64,000 nt of DNA. Source: an uncultured Gammaproteobacteria bacterium. Lineage in GTDB: Bacteria; Pseudomonadota; Gammaproteobacteria; HK1. The notes under the pieces are model-generated. The model was not told the DNA's origin and did not search any database. It saw only the letters and a list, made by a program, of their open reading frames with translations. The stretch spans positions 96,181 through 160,180 of the forward strand of contig CAMYJH010000022.1 in the NCBI GenBank assembly GCA_947258715.1, given 5' to 3'. Below, piece after piece: positions 53,195 to 61,937 of this stretch. The translations under genes were made by a program, and so were the position numbers. The first letter of the stretch is position 1. Each line of letters starts with the position of its first letter.

Positions 53195-54058
53195 ATGAAC
53201 GCCATGCCGCGCTTATCGACCTCAGCGCCAGCGTTGAGCCTGTATTATCGACTGCTGGCCACCTCGGCCGTGGTGCTGCTGCTGGCAGGCGCATCGACGT
53301 TTCCCGCGCCCGTGCTGGCCGGCCCGGGCCCAACTCTGCAGCTGTTTCCGACCACAGTGCTGGAAGACATCAAGGAGACTGGTCAGGTGGCACAAGAGAT
53401 GGAATCGGGCCTGCAGGAGGTCATCAGCCGTATGGATCAGCAGCAGGCGCTGTATCTGGAGAGCAAGTGTGATGGCGCCGAGAACGATCCCGGTTGCCAA
53501 CAGATTGCACGCCAGCTCGGTGCCACCTACCTGGAGATGCTGGATATTATGTCCCAGCGACTGCCCGATATGGAACGTGCGGTGAACAGCACACGCGATA
53601 GCATGGAAAAACGGCTGCGCCGTGAGTTGGGCCAAAAGATGACGCCCTGGGACATGCAGGAAATGTTGCTCGGCAAGGCCGCTGACAATCCTGGCAAGGA
53701 ACGCGCTGCGCTGCGGGGCCGCTCCGGTATGCGCCTAAGCGATCGCTTCGCGCGCTATTACAAGCTGGTGGCGCACTCAGGCACGACCAACAGCAGTTCG
53801 CTGGCCGTGATTGCGTCCGATATCTTCCTGGACATGGACGAGGCCTCGTCGCTCATCGCCAAGACCCGCGATGAAATCAATCGTGCCGCGCTGATGGAGC
53901 AGCTTAACCAGTCCTTTGGTCAGCTCACTCCAGAGATGGAGCAGGTGGTGGCAGGCGTGAAGTCCATCCTATTCGGCGAATCCGAAGTGGACCTGCCGAT
54001 CGCCAATGCACCGCCGCCTCCCAAAGAGCAGACGTATCGCAGTCCATTGACGATGTAA
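53195..54058 (+). CDS. exported coiled-coil protein of unknown function
   Basis: The 287-residue protein has a signal peptide (about 17-42, ending APVLAG), long helical coiled-coil-like stretches (LEDIKETGQVAQEMESGLQ, RLPDMERAVNSTRDSMEK) and one Cys pair (CDGAENDPGC) near 92-101. The C-terminus is Pro-rich (APPPPKEQ). AGAGGAGGAAC precedes the ATG. No known domain is recognised. It is first of the structural genes of the cluster. Confidence 0.7.
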   Translation: MNAMPRLSTSAPALSLYYRLLATSAVVLLLAGASTFPAPVLAGPGPTLQLFPTTVLEDIKETGQVAQEMESGLQEVISRMDQQQALYLESKCDGAENDPGCQQIARQLGATYLEMLDIMSQRLPDMERAVNSTRDSMEKRLRRELGQKMTPWDMQEMLLGKAADNPGKERAALRGRSGMRLSDRFARYYKLVAHSGTTNSSSLAVIASDIFLDMDEASSLIAKTRDEINRAALMEQLNQSFGQLTPEMEQVVAGVKSILFGESEVDLPIANAPPPPKEQTYRSPLTM

Positions 54059-54118
54059 GCCTGCGCACCCGCGGACGCAATGAGACCGATCCAGGCAATA
54101 CCAACAGGGAGAACCACC

Positions 54119-54688
54119 ATGACCCCGACCATTACACGTACGCATGTCAAGATTGCCACCTTGTTCTTGATCAGCGCGGTCGCGATCAGCGCCTGCGATA
54201 CCATCGGGCTACGCGCCGATGCCTGCCCGATGCCCGAGGGTCACAACCTCGATTCGGCCTTTGCCGAGGTACGGGAGTCATTGAACGAAAAGCGCCAACA
54301 GTGTGCCCCGTATTTCGACGCCTATTTGCAGCATCTGCTGGCGACCGCTGAGGGCGATCCCGGTCCGGACAACAAGCGACGCTTCAGCGAGTTCCTGGTC
54401 TGGGCCAGTGCCGAGGGCATTATCAGCAAACGTCAGGCACAGAATCTGTACAACCGTTATTTCAATGTGAAGTTCGTTTCGCTAAAAAGCGACTATAACA
54501 ACTGTTCTCACGCCTGTCCCATGCGCGCCACCATGATGTCCGACATGGCGCAGGAGTTGTCGGACAAGGAACAGGGTTTGCTCAAGGTGAGCGCGGACAC
54601 CCAGTCCTTCTACCGTGCCGATCAGCTCATGAAGGAGGCGGAGCTCGTGTTGGAAGCGACCTGCACTGCGTGTAGCGGGCGGCCTTAA
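54119..54688 (+). CDS. cysteine-rich lipoprotein of unknown function
   Basis: The 189-residue protein has a lipoprotein signal (LFLISAVAISAC). The mature part has further cysteines at DACPMP, RQQCAPYF, NNCSHACPM and EATCTACSG, enough for several disulfides. AGGGAG precedes the ATG. The family is unknown. Two CxxxC/CPM motifs are paired, which could be structural or redox-active. Confidence 0.7.
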   Translation: MTPTITRTHVKIATLFLISAVAISACDTIGLRADACPMPEGHNLDSAFAEVRESLNEKRQQCAPYFDAYLQHLLATAEGDPGPDNKRRFSEFLVWASAEGIISKRQAQNLYNRYFNVKFVSLKSDYNNCSHACPMRATMMSDMAQELSDKEQGLLKVSADTQSFYRADQLMKEAELVLEATCTACSGRP

Positions 54689-54699
54689 AGAGTCCGCCG

Positions 54700-55398
54700 A
54701 TGGCGACTGCACAGCATTCAGGTTTCGTGCAGGGCCTCAGCATTGGTGCGCTCGGAACGCTGTTCGTCTGGTTTGCACTGATCTACAGCCTGCAACCCGG
54801 CAGCACCGCCGCCTCCGGGTTTCCGGCACTCGATGAATCGCTCGCCTGGATATACGCCAATCTCGGCCTGTCGCTGCCGGTATTCGGACTGCTGCTTCTG
54901 CTCTACGTCAGCAGCCTGCGCAAACTCAAGCGCGCTTTAGCCGAGGACGCGGCGATTGAACGGGTCGCTCAGACCGAACAGCTTGTGGATATCTGGACCA
55001 GCCTGTTCTTTGGCGTCGGCGTCATCTGGACCGCCATCGGGATGCGCAGCGCGCTGTTGTACGCCCTGGGCGAGCCGGAGGTGACGCTGAACCTGGGGGC
55101 CTACGCAATTCTTGAGCGTATGGTGGAGGGCGGCATACTGCTGGCTCTTTCCACCACCATCTTCGGCGGCATCGGCGGCTATGTGCTGCGCGTGGTCAAG
55201 GCGTTGACGGTGGAGACCGAGCTCAAGCGCTATTACGACCGCCTCGCTCATGCCCCGGGTTCGGAGATGCAGGAAACGCTGCGCACGATCGAGGCCCATC
55301 TGCGACAGCTGATGCAACAGACATCACGGCAAGAGGAAACGGGTCATGGTCAGGCCGGTGTGGCATTACCCGCGGCACAGCGAAGCGGACACCAGTGA
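54700..55398 (+). CDS. MotA/TolQ/ExbB-type proton-channel protein
   Basis: The 232-residue inner-membrane protein has four hydrophobic segments (about 8-30, 47-72, 95-122, 138-165). The third and fourth resemble the TolQ/ExbB channel helices: LFFGVGVIWTAIGMRSAL and ILLALSTTIFGGIGGYV. A C-terminal soluble helix (ELKRYYDRLAHAPG) follows. Overlap of 53 bases with the ExbD-like gene downstream supports a stator pair. Confidence 0.8.
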   Translation: MATAQHSGFVQGLSIGALGTLFVWFALIYSLQPGSTAASGFPALDESLAWIYANLGLSLPVFGLLLLLYVSSLRKLKRALAEDAAIERVAQTEQLVDIWTSLFFGVGVIWTAIGMRSALLYALGEPEVTLNLGAYAILERMVEGGILLALSTTIFGGIGGYVLRVVKALTVETELKRYYDRLAHAPGSEMQETLRTIEAHLRQLMQQTSRQEETGHGQAGVALPAAQRSGHQ

Positions 55399-56242
55399 GA
55401 CGCTGCAAAGCGACGTGATGCGCTTCATCGCGATCCTGGCGCTTTGCCTGATCGCGATCTTTGCGCTGGTGCAGAGTCTACCACTGCGCCCGCTCGCAGA
55501 GTCCAAGGCCGCGAAACCCGCGGCGGAGACCCCACCGCCGGTAGCCATCGCAAGCGTTCAACCTTTGCGCAATCCGGCGGAAGAGAGCGTCACCGATGAT
55601 AATGAAATAGAGCAAACGTCGTTGGCGGCACCGGAGCCAATAGAGGAAAAACCGACACCCACCCCACCTAAGCCACCACGCGAGATCGTGCCGCTATCCG
55701 CACCGATGACGGTGCGCCCAGTTGTTCGTGCGCAAGAATCAAAGCCAGAGTCTCCCCCGACTCCAGTCGAGCCGCGGCGTCCGCTGGCTCAGATGCCGGA
55801 GGCATCGCCAAAGCGTGCACAGCAGGCGGAGCGCCGGGCCGACACGCCACAAAAGGCGTCGACGTCTGCGGGGCAGGAAGGGCTGATATTGCGCTTTGCA
55901 TCGGACAACGCGCTGCTGGCGCTGGTCGCGCAGCGCCGGGTGGACGTCTACGCGTGGGTGGGTGGTGACGCGCTGCAGCTGTCGTCGCAGCGCGGCGTGC
56001 TGCGCTTTGCACCCGCGACCGCGCCAAAGCACTTTCACAGCATGATGCCCGACACCGTCCCGAGCGCCGTCGCGCGTGCGCTGGAGCGCTCCGCGCCGAC
56101 GGCGCAAATTGGCACCGTGACCTGGGGCGTGACGCTGCCGGCGGATACCCAGCTTCAGCTGGAGCAGTTGGTCAAGCGGCACCGCAGCGGCGCGCTAATC
56201 ATCGAGACCAGCGGCAGTGTGCGCTTCCAGCAGACCGGTTAG
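55346..56242 (+). CDS. ExbD/TolR-like protein with Pro-rich linker
   Basis: The 298-residue protein has one N-terminal membrane helix (SDVMRFIAILALCLIAIFAL) whose Asp23 matches the proton-carrying Asp of ExbD, TolR and MotB. A Pro/Glu-rich periplasmic linker (about 55-170, PTPTPPKPP) follows, then a C-terminal domain of about 120 residues (ILRFASDNALLALVAQRRVDVYAW). The linker is TonB-like and longer than in ExbD. GAGGAAA precedes the ATG inside the previous gene. Confidence 0.8.
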   Translation: MVRPVWHYPRHSEADTSETLQSDVMRFIAILALCLIAIFALVQSLPLRPLAESKAAKPAAETPPPVAIASVQPLRNPAEESVTDDNEIEQTSLAAPEPIEEKPTPTPPKPPREIVPLSAPMTVRPVVRAQESKPESPPTPVEPRRPLAQMPEASPKRAQQAERRADTPQKASTSAGQEGLILRFASDNALLALVAQRRVDVYAWVGGDALQLSSQRGVLRFAPATAPKHFHSMMPDTVPSAVARALERSAPTAQIGTVTWGVTLPADTQLQLEQLVKRHRSGALIIETSGSVRFQQTG

Positions 56243-56262
56243 AACGAGACTGAAGCAGCGCC

Positions 56263-57927
56263 ATGCCGAAGCTCAGCAAGTCACAGAATCCAGCAGCACG
56301 GGGCTGTGCGGGTGGCGACTTCGGCCTAAGCGAGACGCGGCGGGTGGTGCAGCGGCGACTTCGCCCGCAGCTGGAAGAGAAGAGCGGGCTCACACGTCGA
56401 TTGCGGCGCTCAGACTCTCCGGTCAACACGGTGGCCCTGGTGCTGCTGGCGGCAGTCGCGCTGGCTGGCTGCGCTTCGACAGGCGTACATCTTGGTCAGG
56501 TCGAAGACGAAGACGCCGGTCTCTACGCGTGGGTTGACGAGCAGCTGGCACCCTATCTCATGGACCAACTGGGCCGGCAACCACGCTTTAGAAACGAGCC
56601 GGTGTTGCTGGTGTCCATGAATGGTGCCGATATACATCCCGACATCGACGCACTCACTCGCAGCGTGCGCGCTCGTTTGATGGACCGCCTGCTGGTTACG
56701 CCTGGCGCCAGTCTTTACTGGCGTCCAACCGTCCAGCCATGGGAGCACCACCGCAGCAATGACCGGCTGATCTGCAATACCGCCAGCACCGCACGCTACT
56801 TCGTCGGTATCGATATCGCTCCTACGTCAGGCGATGGTTTTCGAGCCAGCGTGCGTGCGCTCGATGTTGGCACCGCCGCGTGGGTAACAGGCTTCGGCAA
56901 GACCTGGCATGGGCGCTTAACCCGCGGCCAGCAACAGGCGCTGGCCGAGCGTCGCACCGACGAATATCTACGTGGGTTGCGCGTGCTGCCATTCCTGGAT
57001 GGTGAGACCGACCTGCTCGCTGCCTATCTGGCACAGAATCTGAGTTGCTTACTGCGCGAACAGGGGGCCGCAGATTATCGCGTTTTCGTCGACACACGCG
57101 CCAAGAAGGAACCGAATCTGCAAAAGGTGCTGACCCTGGTCACTCACAATCTTGCACAACATCAGACAGTGCAAATCACCGAACGTGCCAAGGACGCAGA
57201 GCTGATTCTCAGCGGCAGTTTGAACGAGATAGACGGTAGCCTGCATCAACTCTGGGTGAAGGTGCGAACCAAAACGCCAGATATGAATCTGGCAAGCGTG
57301 GACACCGGTGCCTACATCTATCTAAGCCGGTCTGCAGGAAGCGACCTTGCGACCGCCCCGATTGGAGCAAAGCCGCGTCTGCGTACTTCGCACAGCGGAC
57401 GCACAGCCGTCCTGTCAAAGCTGCGAGTGCTCAAGACGCGTGATGCGGATGGTTGCGTGGACGCGGTGTATGACGCACTTGCACCGCACGATGCGGTGGG
57501 GCGTGGTGAATGCTTCCTGGTTGAGTTTGATCTCTACCGACCCGCTCATGTGCTTGTGCTCAGCCATGCGGTGGATGGAACGCTCACGCGGCTGCCGCAG
57601 GATGGTTGTGTCTCGGAGAACAGCTACCGTCAGCGGTGGGTGCCGCGGCGTCGTGTCCGCATTGCCAAGCGCAACGGAGCTGGCTTCCGTTGGGCAGGGC
57701 GGCCCGGGATCGAAAGTGTGTACGCCCTTGCGGTGACTGATGCCGACGTAGCACAGGAACTGGCAAAGCATGTGGATCGTTTGCCGGACGGTTGTGCGCT
57801 GAATACTAGCAACAGCGCAAATGCCGGCCATTACCGGCCGTGGTTAGCGCAGTTGGATAGGTTGATTGATCGCTCCGGCCGTGGCGTCGATTGGCAGGCC
57901 GTCAGAGTACGGCATGCGGAGCGATGA
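56263..57927 (+). CDS. DUF4384-like lipoprotein
   Basis: The 554-residue frame has a lipobox (LAGC, Cys70) only after 50 basic residues, so the real start may be an in-frame TTG at 56401 or GTG at 56431. The mature part has a LpoB/CsgG-like section (VLLVSMNGADIHPDIDALTR) and a C-terminal DUF4384-like stretch (GECFLVEFDLYRPAHVLVLS). Six Cys occur. It probably sits in the outer membrane as the partner of the PMF motor. Confidence 0.68.
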   Translation: MPKLSKSQNPAARGCAGGDFGLSETRRVVQRRLRPQLEEKSGLTRRLRRSDSPVNTVALVLLAAVALAGCASTGVHLGQVEDEDAGLYAWVDEQLAPYLMDQLGRQPRFRNEPVLLVSMNGADIHPDIDALTRSVRARLMDRLLVTPGASLYWRPTVQPWEHHRSNDRLICNTASTARYFVGIDIAPTSGDGFRASVRALDVGTAAWVTGFGKTWHGRLTRGQQQALAERRTDEYLRGLRVLPFLDGETDLLAAYLAQNLSCLLREQGAADYRVFVDTRAKKEPNLQKVLTLVTHNLAQHQTVQITERAKDAELILSGSLNEIDGSLHQLWVKVRTKTPDMNLASVDTGAYIYLSRSAGSDLATAPIGAKPRLRTSHSGRTAVLSKLRVLKTRDADGCVDAVYDALAPHDAVGRGECFLVEFDLYRPAHVLVLSHAVDGTLTRLPQDGCVSENSYRQRWVPRRRVRIAKRNGAGFRWAGRPGIESVYALAVTDADVAQELAKHVDRLPDGCALNTSNSANAGHYRPWLAQLDRLIDRSGRGVDWQAVRVRHAER

Positions 57928-58025
57928 CGTGGGATCTTTGCCCGGCACGCGTGCGCGACGTCCGTCTTCAACTCAGCGGGGGAACGGATGCGTCTTGCGG
58001 CTGAGGCCTAGAAGGAGAGAGTAAG

Positions 58026-58682
58026 ATGTTTCGCCTGATCGGATTTCTATTTGGGGTTGTGATTACAATTGTGGTGCTTGCGGCGGCGGTGGATGCGCCT
58101 ACCCGTGAGCGCGCCGGTGCACTGGCGACCGATCTGGCAGCGGCAATTTTCAATGCCGTAGAACGGCTCAAGACAAAGCATGACGTCGGGGGGGCTAGGT
58201 CAGGTGCTGAGCCCGCCGCTGTTGGAAGTACACATACCGTCTCCGCTGACTCGGCGCCCATTGAGGAGGCACAGTCCTCCGTGGCAGGCGTTACTCAGAA
58301 CACCCAGACGCTGAGTGATGGGCCGGCTGTCACAGAGGAGACGGTTGCAGCAGCGGCAGAACCCGTCCCCAACTCAGCGCCACTGCCCGAGTGGCAAGGG
58401 AACTCGGTTTCCGGGGCATCCACTGCGCCGGCCAGTCCGACTGACTCTCCGGTAGAGGGAATGAATTGGGAGCCCGTCTGGAAAGCCTTTCGCAGCGAGC
58501 TCTCGGCAAAAGGATTCGCCGATCGCCTGAAATACCTCACCGGGCAGGAATATCGGGTCCGCCGTACGTCGCCATGGGCCTACCAAGTGGAATTGCCCTA
58601 CATCGATGAGGAACAACGCGATGCATTGCTGCATGAAATTCAGACCAAGACCGGGCTGGTACTGACGGAGATACGCCCATGA
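58026..58682 (+). CDS. membrane-anchored protein with SPOR-like tail
   Basis: The 218-residue protein has an N-terminal helix (LIGFLFGVVITIVVLAAAV), a low-complexity Ala/Ser/Pro linker (about 60-145), and a C-terminal domain of about 70 residues (VWKAFRSELSAKGFADRL to ALLHEIQTKTGL) with SPOR-like size. It may bind denuded peptidoglycan. Its TGA overlaps the transglycosylase ATG (58679), showing tight coupling. AGAAGGAGAGAG precedes the ATG. Confidence 0.68.
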   Translation: MFRLIGFLFGVVITIVVLAAAVDAPTRERAGALATDLAAAIFNAVERLKTKHDVGGARSGAEPAAVGSTHTVSADSAPIEEAQSSVAGVTQNTQTLSDGPAVTEETVAAAAEPVPNSAPLPEWQGNSVSGASTAPASPTDSPVEGMNWEPVWKAFRSELSAKGFADRLKYLTGQEYRVRRTSPWAYQVELPYIDEEQRDALLHEIQTKTGLVLTEIRP

Positions 58683-59476
58683 AGCGGCTGGTCGGCGCGC
58701 TAGTGGTCGGCGGCCTGGTGCTGGCGGTCGCCTCTGGGCAGGCTAAAGCGCAGCTGATGGTTACAGCCGCTCTTGACGATGCCTGGCGCCAATACCTCAC
58801 CGAGGATGCCGCCCGCGAACCGAGTCTCGAGTTCCCCTATGAGGACTGTTTCCGCCGTTCGGCAGCCACTCACGGCTTGCCGCTTACCTTGTTGTTGGCT
58901 GTCGCGCGTGGTGAGAGCGACTTCAATCCACGCGCGGTCTCACACGCCAATGCCATGGGGCTGATGCAGATCCTGTGGCCGGAGACGGCTATGCATCTCG
59001 GAATCTACCGCCGTACCGAACTGTTCCGGCCATGTAAGAACATTGATGCCGGCGCGCGTTATCTAAAGGAACTGCTCAGCCACTACCGCGGCGATCTTCA
59101 CCGGACGCTGGCGGCCTATAACTATGGTCCGTCCCGTGTACCCGTCACAGGCCCCAACATTCCTAACGGCGCAAAGTGGTACAGCGGCTACATTTTTAGG
59201 CATCTAGCCTATGTCCTCGGTAGCGGCGCGCCACAGAATAATGCTGCTCACAACGGGAACTATCGTGATGAACGCAAATTGCAGCTGATCACATTTGGTA
59301 CACCCTATCGTGCCGCGGCTTTTGTCGAGAACCTGCAGCAGAGGGCGCCTGGCGTGCGTCTCGATTGGTTTCGTGAAGATGTAAGAACCTTCAAAGTCTT
59401 GATGCTATACAGCGGAAAAAGTGACCTGGCGCGCAGCAAGCGCGTGCTTCGTTCGGCGGGGTTTACGGTGAGATAA
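58679..59476 (+). CDS. SLT-family lytic transglycosylase
   Basis: The 265-residue exported protein (signal to AKA) has the SLT core: catalytic Glu79 in ARGESDFNPRA, then GLMQILWPE, and AAYNYGPSRV. It cleaves the beta-1,4 bond of peptidoglycan to 1,6-anhydro ends. A C-terminal segment (LQQRAPGVRLDWFRED) resembles SPOR. It is coupled to the membrane-anchored protein by a 4-base overlap and is the enzymatic part of the envelope cluster. Confidence 0.88.
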   Translation: MKRLVGALVVGGLVLAVASGQAKAQLMVTAALDDAWRQYLTEDAAREPSLEFPYEDCFRRSAATHGLPLTLLLAVARGESDFNPRAVSHANAMGLMQILWPETAMHLGIYRRTELFRPCKNIDAGARYLKELLSHYRGDLHRTLAAYNYGPSRVPVTGPNIPNGAKWYSGYIFRHLAYVLGSGAPQNNAAHNGNYRDERKLQLITFGTPYRAAAFVENLQQRAPGVRLDWFREDVRTFKVLMLYSGKSDLARSKRVLRSAGFTVR

Positions 59477-59478
59477 AT

Positions 59479-59934
59479 ATGCGATTTCTTCAATCACGAG
59501 AGGCACCAACCTGGGTCAGAGTGCTCGCGATGGCGTCGTGCATGGTGGCTGGGACGGCAGCCGCCGATGAGCGGTCGTATATCGACTTCGCGCGGGTGCT
59601 CCAGGTCGACCCGATCAGTGAGGTTGTGGCGGTACCGGTGAAGAAAGAACGTTGCCACAACTCGAAACGCGCGCGACGCGCGGACGAAACCATCGCGGGG
59701 GATGTTCGGTCCGCAAAGTCTGGCATATCGATTGGGGCAGCCATCGGCGAAGAGATCCGACATCGCGAACGCATCATGGATATGCGGCGCTGCCGCCTGG
59801 TCACGACCTATGAGAAGAGGGACCGAATCGTCGCTTATCGCGTGCGCTACGCATATGGTGGTAGTGTCTTTGTGCGCCGCATGAATGATCACCCGGGCGA
59901 GCGACTTCGGGTGCGCGTGAGCTTACATCCCTAG
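59479..59934 (+). CDS. YcfJ-like exported protein
   Basis: The 151-residue protein has a signal peptide (to GTAAA) and YcfJ-like blocks VDPISEVVAVPVKKERC, a short glycine zipper SGISIGAAIGEE, and RRMNDHPGERLRVRVSL at the end. It is a paralogue of 51750-52277, and here the zipper is in frame. It starts 3 bases after the transglycosylase stop. It may be a glycine-zipper envelope protein of the same cluster. Confidence 0.75.
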   Translation: MRFLQSREAPTWVRVLAMASCMVAGTAAADERSYIDFARVLQVDPISEVVAVPVKKERCHNSKRARRADETIAGDVRSAKSGISIGAAIGEEIRHRERIMDMRRCRLVTTYEKRDRIVAYRVRYAYGGSVFVRRMNDHPGERLRVRVSLHP

Positions 59935-60148
59935 AATGCGCAAGCGGAGTCTTGACGGGTCTTGCTCTGTTGCGCCGCTGCAGGAAACCTAGCGTAAAAA
60001 GCAGCCGTAGCCAGCTCAGCGGGACGGCAGACGAGCTGACTGAGTTCCTCGCCGCTTGCCGGTTGGAACCTTTAAGGTGGAGGTTCCGCGAAGCACCGAA
60101 ATAGAGTCGCGTCGCCTTGGTGGTTTGAGCGCAGCGGGGGTCTATCGA

Positions 60149-60378
60149 ATCAGAGCCGCTCATCAATCGGGCGCTGGTAGGTCAGCCGGCTGTCCTCGAT
60201 ACCCTTGAAAGCCAGCAGGGCGCGGTCTGAATCGTCGTGGCCGAGCTTCTGAGGGCTACAGGTGTTGTAGGCGGGGGAGGTCGCACCCTCGGCGGTCAAG
60301 TGCAAATCCAAACGGGATGACACTGACAGATCACTTAAGAGCAGGAAGTTCTCGCCAACCGACGGCGAGGTTGGGGAA
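60149..60378 (-). pseudogene. gene fragment, possible pilin/shufflon-like tail
   Basis: An open minus-strand frame with no start codon reads SPSVGENFLLLSDLSVSSR then AYNTCSPQKLGHDDSDRALL, ending RPIDERL and stop at 60149. The CSPxxLGxDDSDRALL pattern recalls C-terminal tails of shufflon-type pilins. It is probably a decayed 3' end. Bases 59935-60148 hold nothing I recognise. Confidence 0.35.
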
Positions 60379-60406
60379 ATTTACTAAAGGATTTTAGGGG
60401 CTTAAG

Positions 60407-60456
60407 TGGTCGGGGTGAGAGAATTTCGACCTCTTATCCCTGTCTCCCGAAGGCAG
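60407..60456 (-). tRNA. 3' fragment of tRNA-Pro(CGG)
   Basis: Read on the minus strand, it gives CTGCC-TTCGGGA-GACAG (anticodon loop with CGG), a T arm AGAGG-TCGAAAT-TCTCT, then CACCCCGA-CCA. The 5' half (acceptor, D arm) is absent, and T-loop and variable positions carry changes. It is therefore a partial tRNA, as left by site-specific integration into a tRNA 3' end. Confidence 0.75.
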
Positions 60457-60872
60457 TTAGGCATCTTTAGGTAGTTGTCTTTGAACAGCTAATTGGAGGC
60501 GTTCGTTGGCGGACGCAAGTTCCTGACCGGTCATAATCGGGCAGGACTGATCCCGGCAGATTCCCGGCAGTGCAGGGAAGGGGATGCATAGCATCGCAGG
60601 CAACACTGGCGGCTCAGGCGATTCAACAGTAAATTCCCCGTTCCGACGACGGGTACCCCGGGTCCTGACCAGCGCGAGGACGACATCCAGGCGCTTCAGC
60701 ACTGCGCCGACGAGCGTAGATGCGCGCGACAGGCCAGCGACAGGTAATCTCCGTAGGCCACGGTCCTTGCCGAGTCGATTCGTCGGCACGGAGCAGGCGC
60801 CAGGCGCCGGAGGCATGGGCTGTACGCTATGGATGCCCCATTCTGACTATTGCATTGCAGGAGAAAATCGAA

Positions 60873-61859
60873 ATGCCATTGAGAAATATCACCAAACGCA
60901 CCGTGTTTGCGATCTCGCTTGCCCTCACCGCAGGGGCGCTTAGCGTCGGATCCGCGGTCGCCGCTGACATCGAGTCGATTCACTTTCTGATCCCGGGCGG
61001 CGCAGGCGGCGGTTGGGATGGCACCGCGCGGGGCACCGGAGAGGCCCTCACCAAGTCCGGAATTGTCGCCAAGGCAACCTACGAGAACATGTCGGGTGGC
61101 GGCGGCGGCAAGGCGATCGGCTATCTGATCGAAAACGCAAGGTCCAGCCAGGGCACCCTGATGGTGAATTCGACCCCCATCGTGATCCGCTCGCTGACGA
61201 AGCGGTTTCCGCAGAACTTCCGCGATCTCACCATGGTGGCGGGAACCATCGGCGACTATGCCGCGTTCGTGGTCAGCAAGGACAGTTCGCTTAACTCGTT
61301 CAGCGATCTGGTCGCCGCTTTCGACAAGAATCCGCGCAAGGTGGCGATCGGTGGGGGATCGGTTCCCGGCGGCATGGATCACCTGGTGGCCGCAATGGCG
61401 ATGGAAGCAGCCGGAAAGGACCCGACGACGGTGAAGTACATTCCCTACGACGCCGGCGGCAAGGCGATGGCAGCCCTGCTCTCGGGTGAGATCCAGGCGT
61501 TGTCGACCGGCTTCTCCGAGGCAGTGGGCATGGCGCAGGCCGGGGAAGCGAAAATCATCGGCGTGACGTCGCCCGAGCGGGTACCTGCTTTCGCCGATGC
61601 GCCCACGCTGAAGGAGCAGGGCTACGACGTCGAGTTCGTAAACTGGCGCGGGTTCTTCGCCGCCCCGGGACTCCCCGTCGAGAAGCGCAAGATGTATATC
61701 AACGCGCTGGGTAAGATGTACGACACACCGGAGTGGGAGGCCGTGCGCGCACGCAACGGCTGGGTGAATATCTACAACCCGGGCGACGAGTTCACGGCCT
61801 TTCTCGAGAAGCAGGAGAAGGTGATCGCCTCGCTGATGAAGAAGCTCGGCTTTCTTTGA
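60873..61859 (+). CDS. tctC: TctC-family tricarboxylate-binding protein
   Basis: The 328-residue exported protein (signal to SAVAADI) has the TctC/Bug motif FLIPGGAGGGWDGTARG, then VAIGGGSVPGGMDH and FVNWRGFFA. Bug proteins bind carboxylates such as citrate. GCAGGAG precedes the ATG at 60873. It feeds TctB-TctA encoded downstream. It lies 420 bases after a tRNA-Pro fragment, so this operon may belong to an island. Confidence 0.92.
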   Translation: MPLRNITKRTVFAISLALTAGALSVGSAVAADIESIHFLIPGGAGGGWDGTARGTGEALTKSGIVAKATYENMSGGGGGKAIGYLIENARSSQGTLMVNSTPIVIRSLTKRFPQNFRDLTMVAGTIGDYAAFVVSKDSSLNSFSDLVAAFDKNPRKVAIGGGSVPGGMDHLVAAMAMEAAGKDPTTVKYIPYDAGGKAMAALLSGEIQALSTGFSEAVGMAQAGEAKIIGVTSPERVPAFADAPTLKEQGYDVEFVNWRGFFAAPGLPVEKRKMYINALGKMYDTPEWEAVRARNGWVNIYNPGDEFTAFLEKQEKVIASLMKKLGFL

Positions 61860-61937
61860 TCGGGTGAATCCACGGGGCGCGGTTTTCCGCGCCCCGTCTC
61901 GGCGTCTTTGCGCCGCGACAAGAGGAGGGATATCCAC

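Noticed and set aside
54700..56242. Zorya-type defence system
   Set aside because: The ExbB-like protein lacks the long ZorA tail, the partner lacks an OmpA domain, and no ZorC, ZorD or ZorE is present.
60407..60456. Intact tRNA-Pro gene
   Set aside because: The acceptor 5' strand and D arm are missing, and the T loop is altered.
60457..60816. 119-residue minus-strand frame
   Set aside because: Pro/Arg-rich with no recognisable motif, next to the tRNA fragment; treated as non-coding.
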